Part shown: piece after piece, positions 16,614 through 25,014 of the stretch
Layout of the letters: each line of letters begins with the position of its first letter
How positions within the stretch are numbered: position 1 is the stretch's first letter
NCBI RefSeq assembly: GCF_006385595.1
Contig: NZ_CP041046.1
Span: 3,906,001 to 3,970,000, forward strand
DNA: 64,000 nucleotides
Origin: Luteibacter pinisoli
GTDB taxonomy: Bacteria; Pseudomonadota; Gammaproteobacteria; Xanthomonadales; Rhodanobacteraceae
Direction of reading: 5' to 3'
Notes under the pieces: model-generated
The model's input: only the letters and a program-made list of their open reading frames with translations
The model's database searches: none
Told to the model about the DNA's origin: nothing
Position numbers and translations under genes: made by a program

Positions 16614-16765
16614 TTGCAAGGAGTCGGAAGGCAACTCGACCGTTTCCAGATGCGTGGAACACAGCATCTTTCAGCGATTGGACGCGCCACAGCACACTCA
16701 TCGTCACTGATCGTGCGTTTGAGCGAGTATCCCCCGCTGCGCCTCCTATCTTGCCGCCGCGTGCA

Positions 16766-17515
16766 TCACCCGCACTTCGAATACCCACAATTCAAGCAAG
16801 TCTGACACCCATCCATCAGCACCAGCGCCTGGGTATTGCACTTGGCGCAAAGGGTCGCACCGGCCGGGAAGCCCGACGCATTGGTATGCGAATCGACCAC
16901 GGCCTCGGCAACAGCCGCCGTCACCGGCGCAGCCTTGGGAGCTGCCGCCTTCTCATAGGCGGCGCGCTTCTCAGCGATCAGCCGCTTGGTGGCTTCGTCC
17001 ATTTCCGGGTCGTGGATCAGGCCGATCGACTTCATGTGCTGTTCGATCACGCCGCCGATCTCGGCCACGATGCTGGGCATGTAGACGCCGCCGGCCTTGA
17101 AGTAGCCGCCACGCGGGTCGAAGACAGCCTTCAGCTCTTCAACAATAAACGTCACATCGCCACCCTTGCGGAAGACGGCGGACAGGATTCGGGTGAGCGC
17201 CACGATCCACTGGAAGTGGTCCATGTTCTTCGAGTTGATGAAGAGCTCGAAGGGGCGGCGCTGCTCATGCTGCGTGCCGGCGTTCAGCACGATGTCGTTG
17301 ATGGTGACGTACAGCGCATGCTCGAAGAGCGGCGACTTGATCTTGTACGTGTTGCCCACCAGGGTTTCCGGACGCTCGAGGCTCTCGTGCATCTGGATGA
17401 CTTCGGCGACGGGTGCGACCTCTTTCACCGGCGCGGGTGCGGCGGCTGCGGTGGTCTTGTCCTCGGGCTTAACTACCTGGTAGCCCTTGATCTTCTTTTC
17501 GATCTTGATCGCCAT
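16766..17515 (-). CDS. nrdJb: Class II ribonucleotide reductase small component (NrdJb-like)
   Basis: 249 residues. The central part (YKIKSPLFEHALYVTINDIV, KNMDHFQWIVALTRILSAVF, GGDVTFIVEELKAVFDPRGG) is the TSCPD domain that in split adenosylcobalamin-dependent ribonucleotide reductases forms the second polypeptide. An Ala/Pro/Glu-rich linker follows, then a Cys-rich tail CNTQALVLMDGC-x2-C-x2-C ending YSKCG, probably the redox-active or zinc-binding end. It works with NrdJa (18678-20822). The two are separated by a histone-like gene. The TSCPD domain could also exist alone, but the context makes nrdJb likely. Confidence 0.85.
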   Translation of the reverse strand: MAIKIEKKIKGYQVVKPEDKTTAAAAPAPVKEVAPVAEVIQMHESLERPETLVGNTYKIKSPLFEHALYVTINDIVLNAGTQHEQRRPFELFINSKNMDHFQWIVALTRILSAVFRKGGDVTFIVEELKAVFDPRGGYFKAGGVYMPSIVAEIGGVIEQHMKSIGLIHDPEMDEATKRLIAEKRAAYEKAAAPKAAPVTAAVAEAVVDSHTNASGFPAGATLCAKCNTQALVLMDGCQTCLNCGYSKCG

Positions 17516-17542
17516 TGTCTTTGTCTCTTGGTACAGGTGGAT

Positions 17543-17572
17543 ATCCGGCCCGGCGCGTACGCCGGGCCGGAT
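17543..17572 (-). terminator. Perfect 13-bp intercistronic hairpin
   Basis: ATCCGGCCCGGCG and CGCCGGGCCGGAT form a perfect 13-bp stem with a CGTA loop. It sits between the stop of the histone-like gene and the start of nrdJb on the minus strand. No T-run follows in that direction, so it is not a canonical intrinsic terminator. It may slow transcription, stabilise the upstream mRNA or set the ratio of the two products. Confidence 0.4.
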
Positions 17573-17581
17573 AATTACTAC

Positions 17582-18655
17582 TTACTTACGACGGCCACGG
17601 GCGGCGGTCTTACGCGCCGGCGTACGGCCGGTCTTGCTGGCAGTGGACCTCTTGGCCGCCTTGGCGACCTTTTTCGGAGCAGCGGCCTTTCGGACCGTCT
17701 TCTTCGGAGCGGTACGGCTGGTGACCTTGCGGGCTACCTTGCCGACTGCCTTCTTGACCGCCTTGCGGGCGGTGGAAGCCTTCTTGGCGACGCGGGTGAC
17801 GGCCTTCTTGATGGCCTTCTTCGCGGCGCCCTTCTTTACGGTGGCCTGGCGGACCAGCTTCTTGATGACCTTCTTGGGCGTGGCTGCCTTGCGGGCCGGT
17901 GCCTTCTTCTTGGCGACGGCCTTCTTCGGTGCTGCCTTCTTGACCGCTGCCTTTTTCGGCGCAGCCTTCTTGGCGGCCACCTTCTTGGTCGCGGCCTTCT
18001 TCACCGCAGCCTTCTTGGCCGGCGCCTTCTTGGCGGCAGCCTTCTTCACCGCGGCCTTCTTGGCCGGTGCCTTCTTCGCGGCAGCCTTCTTCACCGCAGC
18101 CTTCTTGACGGCCTTCTTCGCGGTGGCCTTCTTGGCAGCGGCCTTCTTCACCGCCGCCTTCTTGGCCGGGGCTTTCTTGGCAGCAGCCTTCTTGGCCGGC
18201 GCAGCCTTCTTGGCGGCCGCCTTCTTCTTCGGCGCCGCCTTGGCCTTCTTCACCGGGGCGGCGACGACGGCGGCTTCCGCCTGGTCAGCCTGGTGCGCGG
18301 CGATCTCGTCGCCAGCGATGTCGGCCTGGCTGGTGAGCGGCTTCGCGGCCTTCGGCTTTGCAGCCTGGGGCTTGCGGACGGCCTTGGGCTTCTCGGCGAC
18401 GGGCTCGTCGTCAAAGTCCGGCTCGCTGGAGGCGACCACGTCGGTGGCTTCGGTGGTCGGGGCCGGGGTCGGCTCGATCACTTTCTTGGCCACCGGCTTC
18501 TTCTTGACGACCTTCTTGGCGACGACCGGCGGGTGGCCGGGGGTCGCGGATTCGGTTTCGGACACCGGGACTTCGTGCGTCTCGGTGGTCTCGGTGGTGT
18601 CGCTTACATCGTTCGCAGGCAGTTCTGCCTCGTCGATCTGGTTTTCATTCGTCAT
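17582..18655 (-). CDS. Histone H1-like lysine/alanine-rich repeat protein (AlgP-type)
   Basis: 357 residues. The N-terminal ~130 residues are acidic and mixed (NQIDEAELPANDVSDTTET). They are followed by about 200 residues of imperfect KKAA-x-KKAPAKK repeats rich in Lys, Ala and Pro, and a basic tail ending ARGRRK. This is the composition of AlgP/AlgR3-like and Hc1-like bacterial histone-H1 homologues, which bind DNA without sequence preference. The repeats also create tandem DNA repeats at about 17900-18230, a likely site of length variation between strains. The gene lies between nrdJa and nrdJb on the same strand, 22 bases after nrdJa. Confidence 0.85.
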   Translation of the reverse strand: MTNENQIDEAELPANDVSDTTETTETHEVPVSETESATPGHPPVVAKKVVKKKPVAKKVIEPTPAPTTEATDVVASSEPDFDDEPVAEKPKAVRKPQAAKPKAAKPLTSQADIAGDEIAAHQADQAEAAVVAAPVKKAKAAPKKKAAAKKAAPAKKAAAKKAPAKKAAVKKAAAKKATAKKAVKKAAVKKAAAKKAPAKKAAVKKAAAKKAPAKKAAVKKAATKKVAAKKAAPKKAAVKKAAPKKAVAKKKAPARKAATPKKVIKKLVRQATVKKGAAKKAIKKAVTRVAKKASTARKAVKKAVGKVARKVTSRTAPKKTVRKAAAPKKVAKAAKRSTASKTGRTPARKTAARGRRK

Positions 18656-18677
18656 ACTTTTTTCCCTCTCCGCGGGG

Positions 18678-20822
18678 TCAGAACTTGCCGTAGTAACCTT
18701 CTTTCAGGGCGTCGAAGAGGTTGGCGGCGGTGTGCAATTCACCGTCGTATTCCACTTCGTCGTTACCCTTCAGTTCGACAACGCTACCGTCTTCCAATTC
18801 GAAGCGGTAGAGGGTGTTCTCAAGATCGGTTTCTTTGACAAGGACGCCCTGGAACGCGGCGGGGTTGAAACGGAAGGTGGTGCAGCCCTTCAGACCCTGC
18901 TTATAAGCGTAGGTGTAGATGTCCTTGAAGTCCTCGTACGGGTAATCCGTGGGGACGTTCGCGGTCTTCGAAATGGAGCTGTCGATCCACTTCTGGGAGG
19001 CCGCCTGGATATCGACGTGCTCCTTCGGGCTGATGTCGTCGGCCGACACGAAGTAATCCGGCAGGCGGAACTTCGGGTCTTCCGAGAACGGCAGGGCATC
19101 GCCATTGATCAGGGCGCGGTAGGCCAGCAGCTCGTAGCTGTAGACCTCGACCTTTTCCTTGGACTTCTTGCCTTCGCGGATGACGTTGCGCGAGTAATGG
19201 TGCGCAAAGCTGGGCTCAATGCCGTTGGAGGCGTTGTTGGCCAGGCTCAGGGAGATGGTGCCGGTCGGGGCGATGGACGAGTGGTGGGTGAAGCGGGCAC
19301 CGGTCTCGGCCAGGGCGTCGACCAGCTCCGGGGCCACCGTCGCCACGCGCTGCATGTAGCGCGAGTACTTGGCGTGCAACACCGAACCCTTGATCTTGGC
19401 ACCGACCTTCCAGCCGTCCTTCACCATCTCCGGGCGCTTGCGCAGCATGTCGCCGGTGACGTCGAAGGTCTGCGCCAGCACCGGGGCCGGGCCCTTTTCC
19501 TTCGCCAGTTCCAGGGCGACTTCCCAGCCGGCCACCGCCATCTCGCGGCTGACTTCCTCGGTGAAGCCCACGGCGTCGTTGGAGCCGTAGCGCATCTTCA
19601 GCATGGTCAGGGTGGAGCCCAGGCCGAGGAAGCCCATGCCGTGGCGGCGCTTGGACAGGATCTCGTGCTGCTGCTGCGGCAGCGGCAGGCCGTTGATTTC
19701 CACCACGTTGTCGAGCATGCGGGTGAACACGCGGACGACCTCGCGGTATTCCTCCCAGTCGAAACGAGCCTTGGGGCCGAACGGGTCGCGCACGAACACG
19801 GTGAGGTTCACCGAGCCCAGCAGGCAGGAGCCGTACGGCGGCAGCGGCTGCTCGCCGCAGGGGTTGGTGGCGCGGATGTGCTCGCACCACCAGTTGTTGT
19901 TCATCTCGTTGACGCGGTCGATCAGGATGAAGCCCGGCTCGGCGTAGTCATACGTCGAGACCATGATCATGTCCCACAGATGACGGGCACGGATGTGGCC
20001 GTAGATCTTGCAGGCCACCAGGCCGTCGTCGCGGGTGACGTAGTTCTGGCTGGTCGGCCATTCGCGCCAGACCACCTTGGCCGGGTCGGTCAGGTCGATC
20101 TCGCCCTGTTCCTTGATATGCACCGGGAACACGGTCGGCCAGTCCTGGTCGTGCTCCACCGCTTCCATGAAGCCGTCGGTGATCAGCAGCGAGAGGTTGA
20201 ACTGGCGCAGGCGGCCATCTTCGCGCTTGGCGCGGATGAATTCCTTGGCGTCCGGGTGGCTGATATCAAACGTGCCCATCTGCGCACCGCGGCGGCCGCC
20301 GGCGGAGGAGACGGTGAAGCACATCTTGTCGTAGATATCCATGAACGACAGCGGGCCCGAGGTATGGGCGCCGGCACCGCTCACGTACGCGCCGCGCGGG
20401 CGCAGCGTGCTGAATTCGTAGCCGATACCGCAGCCGGCCTTCAGGGTGAGGCCTGCTTCGTGCACCTTCTCCAGGATGTCGTCCATGGAGTCGTGGATGG
20501 TGCCCGAGACGGTGCAGTTGATCGTCGAGGTGGCCGGCTTGTGGGCCAGCGCGCCAGCATTCGACGTAATGCGGCCGGCGGGAATGGCGCCGCGGCGCAG
20601 GGCCCACAGGAAACGCTCAAACCAGTGGGCGCGCAGCTCGTCGGTGGCTTCCACATCCGAGAGCGCACGGGCGACACGCTGGTAGGTTTCGTCCACCGAG
20701 CCATCGACGGGCTCACCCGACTTGGCCTTCAGGCGGTACTTCTTGTCCCAGATGTCGTAGGAAGCGGGCTGAAGCGGAATGGCCGATTCAAGGCCGAGGG
20801 CCTGCGCGCGTGCGGTGCTCAT
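18678..20822 (-). CDS. nrdJa: Adenosylcobalamin-dependent ribonucleotide reductase, large component (NrdJa-like)
   Basis: 714 residues from the ATG at 20822 (MSTARAQALGLESAIPLQPA); the open frame runs upstream to 21170, but those codons look non-coding and overlap the putative NrdR box. Catalytic features include NCTVSGTIHDS (active-site Cys region), NPCGEQPLPPYGSC with the Cys/Glu radical-site motif, SSAGGRRGAQMGTFDI, and the late APTGTISL phosphate-binding loop. Class II enzymes reduce ribonucleotides with a B12-derived radical and work with or without oxygen. The C-terminal TSCPD part is absent and is supplied by nrdJb. Likely repressed by NrdR through the box at 21028-21043. Confidence 0.93.
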   Translation of the reverse strand: MSTARAQALGLESAIPLQPASYDIWDKKYRLKAKSGEPVDGSVDETYQRVARALSDVEATDELRAHWFERFLWALRRGAIPAGRITSNAGALAHKPATSTINCTVSGTIHDSMDDILEKVHEAGLTLKAGCGIGYEFSTLRPRGAYVSGAGAHTSGPLSFMDIYDKMCFTVSSAGGRRGAQMGTFDISHPDAKEFIRAKREDGRLRQFNLSLLITDGFMEAVEHDQDWPTVFPVHIKEQGEIDLTDPAKVVWREWPTSQNYVTRDDGLVACKIYGHIRARHLWDMIMVSTYDYAEPGFILIDRVNEMNNNWWCEHIRATNPCGEQPLPPYGSCLLGSVNLTVFVRDPFGPKARFDWEEYREVVRVFTRMLDNVVEINGLPLPQQQHEILSKRRHGMGFLGLGSTLTMLKMRYGSNDAVGFTEEVSREMAVAGWEVALELAKEKGPAPVLAQTFDVTGDMLRKRPEMVKDGWKVGAKIKGSVLHAKYSRYMQRVATVAPELVDALAETGARFTHHSSIAPTGTISLSLANNASNGIEPSFAHHYSRNVIREGKKSKEKVEVYSYELLAYRALINGDALPFSEDPKFRLPDYFVSADDISPKEHVDIQAASQKWIDSSISKTANVPTDYPYEDFKDIYTYAYKQGLKGCTTFRFNPAAFQGVLVKETDLENTLYRFELEDGSVVELKGNDEVEYDGELHTAANLFDALKEGYYGKF

Positions 20823-21027
20823 GTATGTGTCGTCCTCAAGTACTCGGCCTGTGTTGGCCGTTCTTATTGGTAGCGTCGGCGCAACCACGTCGATTCCATC
20901 CCCCCGGACAAAATCGACCATCCCTTTTCCTTCGGCATCCGCCGGCAAAATGCCTTTGCGGACGCTGGTTTGAAGCTTGAACCTGAGTCTCCGCAGCACC
21001 AGCACTTGGTAACTATCGAACGAAGGA

Positions 21028-21043
21028 ACACAAGATGTTGTGG
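21028..21043. promoter_or_regulatory. Putative NrdR box upstream of nrdJa
   Basis: ACACAAGATGTTGTGG matches 13 of 16 positions of the NrdR consensus (acaCwAtATaTwGtgt), an imperfect palindrome bound by the ATP/dATP-sensing repressor of ribonucleotide reductase genes. It lies about 205 bases upstream of the nrdJa start and 145 bases upstream of the divergent degQ-like start. NrdR sites usually come in pairs about 31 bp apart; no second good box is seen at that distance. The rest of 20823-21188 holds no gene that I can support, and no cobalamin-riboswitch-like structure was recognised. Confidence 0.5.
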
Positions 21044-21188
21044 TTGCGGCCGGTGTGAACCTTACGCCCGGAGGTGCTCGATGTAAAGTGTCGGATACAC
21101 CTGTCTCACGGTTTGAAACCCATCCGGAAATGCGTGGTCGAAAGGCGCAAACCTCGTGCCCAGGACACACCAGCCAAGGAGCTTTTCA

Positions 21189-22556
21189 ATGCCCGCAAGG
21201 ATTTACCGGCGTACCACTTTTTCGGCCCTCGGGGCCGCCCTGGCCATGGCCCTGGCGACGCCCGCTTTCGCGGGTATCCCGCCGGCCGTGGATGGCCAGC
21301 CCGTGCCGTCACTGGCACCGATGCTGGCGAAGGTGACGCCCGCCGTCGTGAATATCTCCACGAAGACGCGTATCCGCACCCGCAATGCCTATGCGGATGA
21401 TCCGTTGTTTGCACAGTTGTTTGGCCAGGGCGTGCCGCGCGAACGCGTGGAGCAGAGCCTGGGGTCGGGGGTGGTCGTGGATGCGGCCAAGGGGTATGTC
21501 CTGACCAACAACCATGTCGTGGGGGGCGCGGACGATATCACGGTGACCCTCCAGGATGGGCGCGATCTGAAGGCCAAGTTGATCGGCACGGATCCCGACA
21601 CCGACGTGGCCGTCCTGCAGATCCCCGCCGAGGGCCTGCAGGCCCTGCCCGTGGCGGATTCGGCGCAACTGCGCGTGGGCGATTTCGTCGTGGCCGTGGG
21701 CGACCCGTTCGGGCTGGGCCAGACGGCCACCTCGGGCATGGTCTCGGCCGTGAACCGCACCGGCCTGGGCAAGGGCATCCAGAACTTCATCCAGACCGAT
21801 GCCTCGATCAATCCCGGCAACTCCGGCGGCGCACTGGTGAACCTGCGCGGCGAACTGGTCGGCATCAACTCGATGATCTTCACCCCCTCGGGCGGCAACG
21901 TCGGCATTGGCTTCGCCATCCCGACGGACCTGGCCACCGGGGTGATGAAGCAGCTGCTCGCTTACGGCAAGGTCCGCCGCGGCAACCTCGGCGTGGAGGT
22001 GCAGGACATCACCCCGCGCATCGCCAAGGCCCTCGGGCTGAAGGACACCAATGGCGCGGTGGTCACCAGCGTCACCACCGGCTCCCCGGCCGACGGTGCT
22101 GGCCTGCAGACCGGCGACGTGCTCACCGCGATTGATGGCAAGCCGGTGCGCTCGGCACAGGACCTGCGCAACACCGAAGGCCTGCTGCCGCTGGGCTCGA
22201 AGGTGAAGCTGGGCGTGCAGCGCGAGGGCGCCACGCGGGAGGTGCTGGCGTCGATCGAAGCGTCGAAGCTGGCGACCGTGGATGGCGCGAAGGTGGACGC
22301 GCGCCTGGCCGGCGTGGTGCTCACTGACCTGACGGCCGACCAGAAGGCCAGCGGGCTGTATGGCGTGGCGCTATCTAATGTGCAGCGCAGTTCCGCCGCG
22401 TACAACGCCGGCCTGCGCGATGGCGATGTGCTCGCCGCGATCGGCCAGCGCCGAGTGCCTGGGGTCAAAGGCCTGCCGACCACGGGCACGTTGGGTGGCC
22501 GCCAGCTGCTCCTGACCATCGTCCGCGACGACGCCGTCTATTACGCGGTGTTATGA
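21189..22556 (+). CDS. degQ: Periplasmic serine protease of the DegQ/HtrA family
   Basis: 455 residues from the ATG at 21189 with AAGGAG upstream. The signal peptide ends near TPAFA. The trypsin-like domain has the triad H109 (LTNNHVVGG), D139 (DPDTDVAVLQI) and S212 (INPGNSGGALVN). Two PDZ domains follow (beginning about residue 255, RRGNLGVEVQDITPRIAKAL, and about residue 365). It degrades or refolds damaged envelope proteins. The missing long Q-linker and the length fit DegQ better than DegP. Transcribed divergently from nrdJa. Confidence 0.92.
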   Translation: MPARIYRRTTFSALGAALAMALATPAFAGIPPAVDGQPVPSLAPMLAKVTPAVVNISTKTRIRTRNAYADDPLFAQLFGQGVPRERVEQSLGSGVVVDAAKGYVLTNNHVVGGADDITVTLQDGRDLKAKLIGTDPDTDVAVLQIPAEGLQALPVADSAQLRVGDFVVAVGDPFGLGQTATSGMVSAVNRTGLGKGIQNFIQTDASINPGNSGGALVNLRGELVGINSMIFTPSGGNVGIGFAIPTDLATGVMKQLLAYGKVRRGNLGVEVQDITPRIAKALGLKDTNGAVVTSVTTGSPADGAGLQTGDVLTAIDGKPVRSAQDLRNTEGLLPLGSKVKLGVQREGATREVLASIEASKLATVDGAKVDARLAGVVLTDLTADQKASGLYGVALSNVQRSSAAYNAGLRDGDVLAAIGQRRVPGVKGLPTTGTLGGRQLLLTIVRDDAVYYAVL

Positions 22557-22720
22557 CGACACGTCTGACGGGCGCGTGAGATTGATCTCATCAGACAGGC
22601 TTTGTTCTGTTTGGCCCCGGCAGGATGCGGCGATGACGTAAATGGTGCGCGCCCGGCGCGTATAGCCCACAATGGCGGCCCAAATAAGCCACCCCGTATT
22701 GTCCGGAGTTCTTGCCGTCC

Positions 22721-24229
22721 ATGTCTCTTCGTCTTGCGCGCCTGTTTACCGCCACGCTGATCGGCCTTAGCGCCTCCGCCACCGTTCTTGCTGCCGCGGG
22801 GCCGCAACTGGTCTGGCGTGGCGACGTCACCACCGCGCGCGGCGTGGTCACCGATGTCGCCAAGGCCTGGGAAAAGGCCGGCAAGGGCCATTTCGAACTG
22901 CAGCCGTTCAATACGGCCTCGGGTATCGACGCCGTGGTGAAGGGCACCGCCGACCTGGCCGGCTCGGCCCGCGCGGGCAACGGTGCCGCCGAGCAGTCGC
23001 TGACCTTCACGCCGGTGGCGTGGGACGCGCTGGTCATGGTCACCTACCCGTCCAACCCGGTATCGAACATCACGCTCATGCAGCTGCATGAGATCTACAT
23101 GGGCCACATCACCAACTGGAAGGACCTCGGCGGCGACGACGCCCCGATCAACCTCTATGCGGTGGCCAGCCCGGGCGACGGCGTCGAGTTCAGCCTGCGC
23201 AAGCTGCTGTTCGGCCGCGGCAACCAGCCGGTGGCCGCCCCGCGCCTGTACGTGAACCAGACCAAGCTTGAAGAAGGCGTCACCCTGGATCGTCGCGGCC
23301 TCGGCGCCACGACCCTCGCCGGCGCGGGCAACAACCCGAAGCTGAAGGTGCTCTCCATTGATGGCGTGAAGCCGTCGATGTCCACGGTGGCCAATGGCAG
23401 CTACGCGCTGTACACCGAGCTGTACCTGGTGAGCAACGACACCAGCCCGAAGGCCGCTGACGTGAAGGAATTCCTCGCGTTCGTGACCTCGTCCGCCGGC
23501 AGCTCGCTGCTGCGTGCGCACGGCCTGGTGCCGTACGCCGATGGCACCGCCCTCGCCTCCGGCGATGCGGCCCGTCGCGCGAAGATCGCTTCCACCGTCG
23601 GCACCCGCGGCAACGTGGGCCAGGCGATGACCACGCCGACCGTCGCCGCCGCTGCCGCACCGGCCGCTGCTGCCGAAGCCGCGAAGGAAGCCGCCGTGGC
23701 CAAGAGCCCGGCTGGCAAGAGCAAGAAAGAGCTCGCCAAGGAAGCCGCTGCCGCGAAGGCCGCCGCCAACCTTGCCGCGGCCGACGCCTCGCCGTTTGGC
23801 CACGTCGTGGCCAGCGTCACCACCTCGGCCCACCAGGGCTTCAAGGGTGTGCGCGCGGAAGCCTTCACCTCGCTGGATAACGCGAAGGTCGGCGGCAAGT
23901 TCGCCAAGGTCACCGGCGATGCCGTGACCGTCGCGGGCAAGAACACGGCCAAGCCGGCCGTGGACGCCACCGAGAAGTCGAACACCGTGGCCACCCCCAA
24001 GGTGACCGAAGCGAAGCCGGTGAAGGCCGAGCCGAAGGCCGTGGCCAAGGCCGCCGAGAAGAAGCCGACCGCCGTGGCGTCGGGCAAGACCTACAAGGTG
24101 TCGCCGGGCGACACGCTGTATTCGATTGCCAAGAAGAACAACGTCGACGTGAACCAGCTGCGCGCCGTCAATGGCATCAAGGACAATAATGTCCATGTGG
24201 GGCAGGTGCTTAAGGTGTCTGCCCGCTAA
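22721..24229 (+). CDS. PstS-like substrate-binding domain fused to LysM
   Basis: 502 residues from the ATG at 22721. A signal peptide (MSLRLARLFTATLIGLSASA...) leads into a PstS/phosphate-binding-like periplasmic fold: ASGIDAVVKGTADLAGSARA, TLMQLHEIYMGHITNWKDLG, PGDGVEFSLRKLLFGRGNQP, and ALYTELYLVSND. A long Ala/Lys-rich linker spans about residues 310-450. The last ~45 residues are a LysM peptidoglycan-binding module (YKVSPGDTLYSIAKKNNVDV ... VHVGQVLKV). The usual ABC-transporter partner genes are absent nearby. The protein may be a wall-anchored binding protein rather than a transporter component. Ligand unknown. Confidence 0.8.
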   Translation: MSLRLARLFTATLIGLSASATVLAAAGPQLVWRGDVTTARGVVTDVAKAWEKAGKGHFELQPFNTASGIDAVVKGTADLAGSARAGNGAAEQSLTFTPVAWDALVMVTYPSNPVSNITLMQLHEIYMGHITNWKDLGGDDAPINLYAVASPGDGVEFSLRKLLFGRGNQPVAAPRLYVNQTKLEEGVTLDRRGLGATTLAGAGNNPKLKVLSIDGVKPSMSTVANGSYALYTELYLVSNDTSPKAADVKEFLAFVTSSAGSSLLRAHGLVPYADGTALASGDAARRAKIASTVGTRGNVGQAMTTPTVAAAAAPAAAAEAAKEAAVAKSPAGKSKKELAKEAAAAKAAANLAAADASPFGHVVASVTTSAHQGFKGVRAEAFTSLDNAKVGGKFAKVTGDAVTVAGKNTAKPAVDATEKSNTVATPKVTEAKPVKAEPKAVAKAAEKKPTAVASGKTYKVSPGDTLYSIAKKNNVDVNQLRAVNGIKDNNVHVGQVLKVSAR

Positions 24230-24244
24230 TTTGGCGGGAACCGC

Positions 24245-24949
24245 ATGATGCGTCCGATTCGTGCGGTCACGCTGGATCTCGATGACACGCTGTGGCCGGT
24301 CCTGCCGGCCCTGATCGAAGCGGAGCATTGCGTGGATCGGTGGCTGAAACAGCACCATCCCGAGGTAGCGAGCGCGTGGCCCATCGAGGCCATGCGCGAG
24401 CTACGCGAGAAAGTGGCGCGTGAGCACACGCACCTCGCGCATGATTTCTCCGAGCAACGCCGCATTACCATCCGCCAGGCCTTTGCGGCCTGCGGTATCG
24501 ACGATGCGCCGGTGGATGCCTTGTGGGGCATCTACTTCGCGGCGCGCAATAACGTCGAACTCTATCCCGACGCCCTGCCCGGCCTTCTGCGCATTGCGAA
24601 AAAACTGCCGGTGGTCAGCATTTCCAACGGTAATGCGGACCTGGCCGTGATTGGCCTGGATCATCTGTTCCACACGCGGATTAATGCGAGTGGTGCAGGC
24701 GTGGCCAAACCGGATGCGCGGATTTTCCTCGCCGCGGCCGAGGCCCTGGGTCTCCCTCCGGGCGAGATTCTTCACGTTGGTGATGATCCGCTACTGGATG
24801 TCGTCGGTGCTCGCGATGCCGGTTTGAGAACTGTCTGGCTCAATCGCACGGGCGAGACGTGGTCCCATGGCCCGGCTCCTGACCTCGAATTCGCCGATAT
24901 GACGGCTTTGGCCGATTGGGTTGACGCTTCCGCTGCGCCGGTTGGCTAG
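24245..24949 (+). CDS. HAD-family phosphatase, YigB-like
   Basis: 234 residues. The HAD motifs are complete: DLDDTLW with nucleophile D11 and D13, SISNGN (motif II), the Lys in GAGVAKPDARIF (motif III), and HVGDDPLLDVVGA (motif IV). A helical cap lies between motifs I and II. The layout and the HPEVAS/EILHVGDD segments resemble E. coli YigB, which dephosphorylates an intermediate of riboflavin synthesis; that specific role is a guess from similarity by eye. It starts 15 bases after the LysM gene and may be co-transcribed with it. Confidence 0.82.
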   Translation: MMRPIRAVTLDLDDTLWPVLPALIEAEHCVDRWLKQHHPEVASAWPIEAMRELREKVAREHTHLAHDFSEQRRITIRQAFAACGIDDAPVDALWGIYFAARNNVELYPDALPGLLRIAKKLPVVSISNGNADLAVIGLDHLFHTRINASGAGVAKPDARIFLAAAEALGLPPGEILHVGDDPLLDVVGARDAGLRTVWLNRTGETWSHGPAPDLEFADMTALADWVDASAAPVG

Positions 24950-25014
24950 AATATGGATGCAATACCATTTAGTCATTGACGCGGCCATCAGTGCCGTGAG
25001 GCACGGGAGGCCTG

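Noticed and set aside
17880..18240. Tandem DNA repeats that could suggest a CRISPR or satellite array
   Set aside because: They are codon-level repeats of Lys/Ala/Pro in one open frame, without unique spacers. No CRISPR array is seen anywhere in the window.
16520..18838. Plus-strand open frame of 772 codons with repeated GLLGGGLL-type segments
   Set aside because: Opposite strand of nrdJb and of the KKAA repeats; no ribosome-binding site and no domain.
17487..20873. Very long plus-strand open frame (1128 codons) opposite the histone-like gene and nrdJa
   Set aside because: It is antisense to two well-recognised genes. Its Leu/Ala/Phe-rich sequence is the mirror of the Lys/Ala repeats and of high-G+C third positions.
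20823..21188. Possible cobalamin riboswitch before the B12-dependent reductase
   Set aside because: No B12-box-like sequence or suitable stem order was seen; an NrdR-type site is the better explanation of control.
22541..24358. Minus-strand open frame of 605 codons opposite the PstS/LysM gene
   Set aside because: His/Arg/Gly-rich antisense frame; the plus-strand gene has a signal peptide and recognisable domains.
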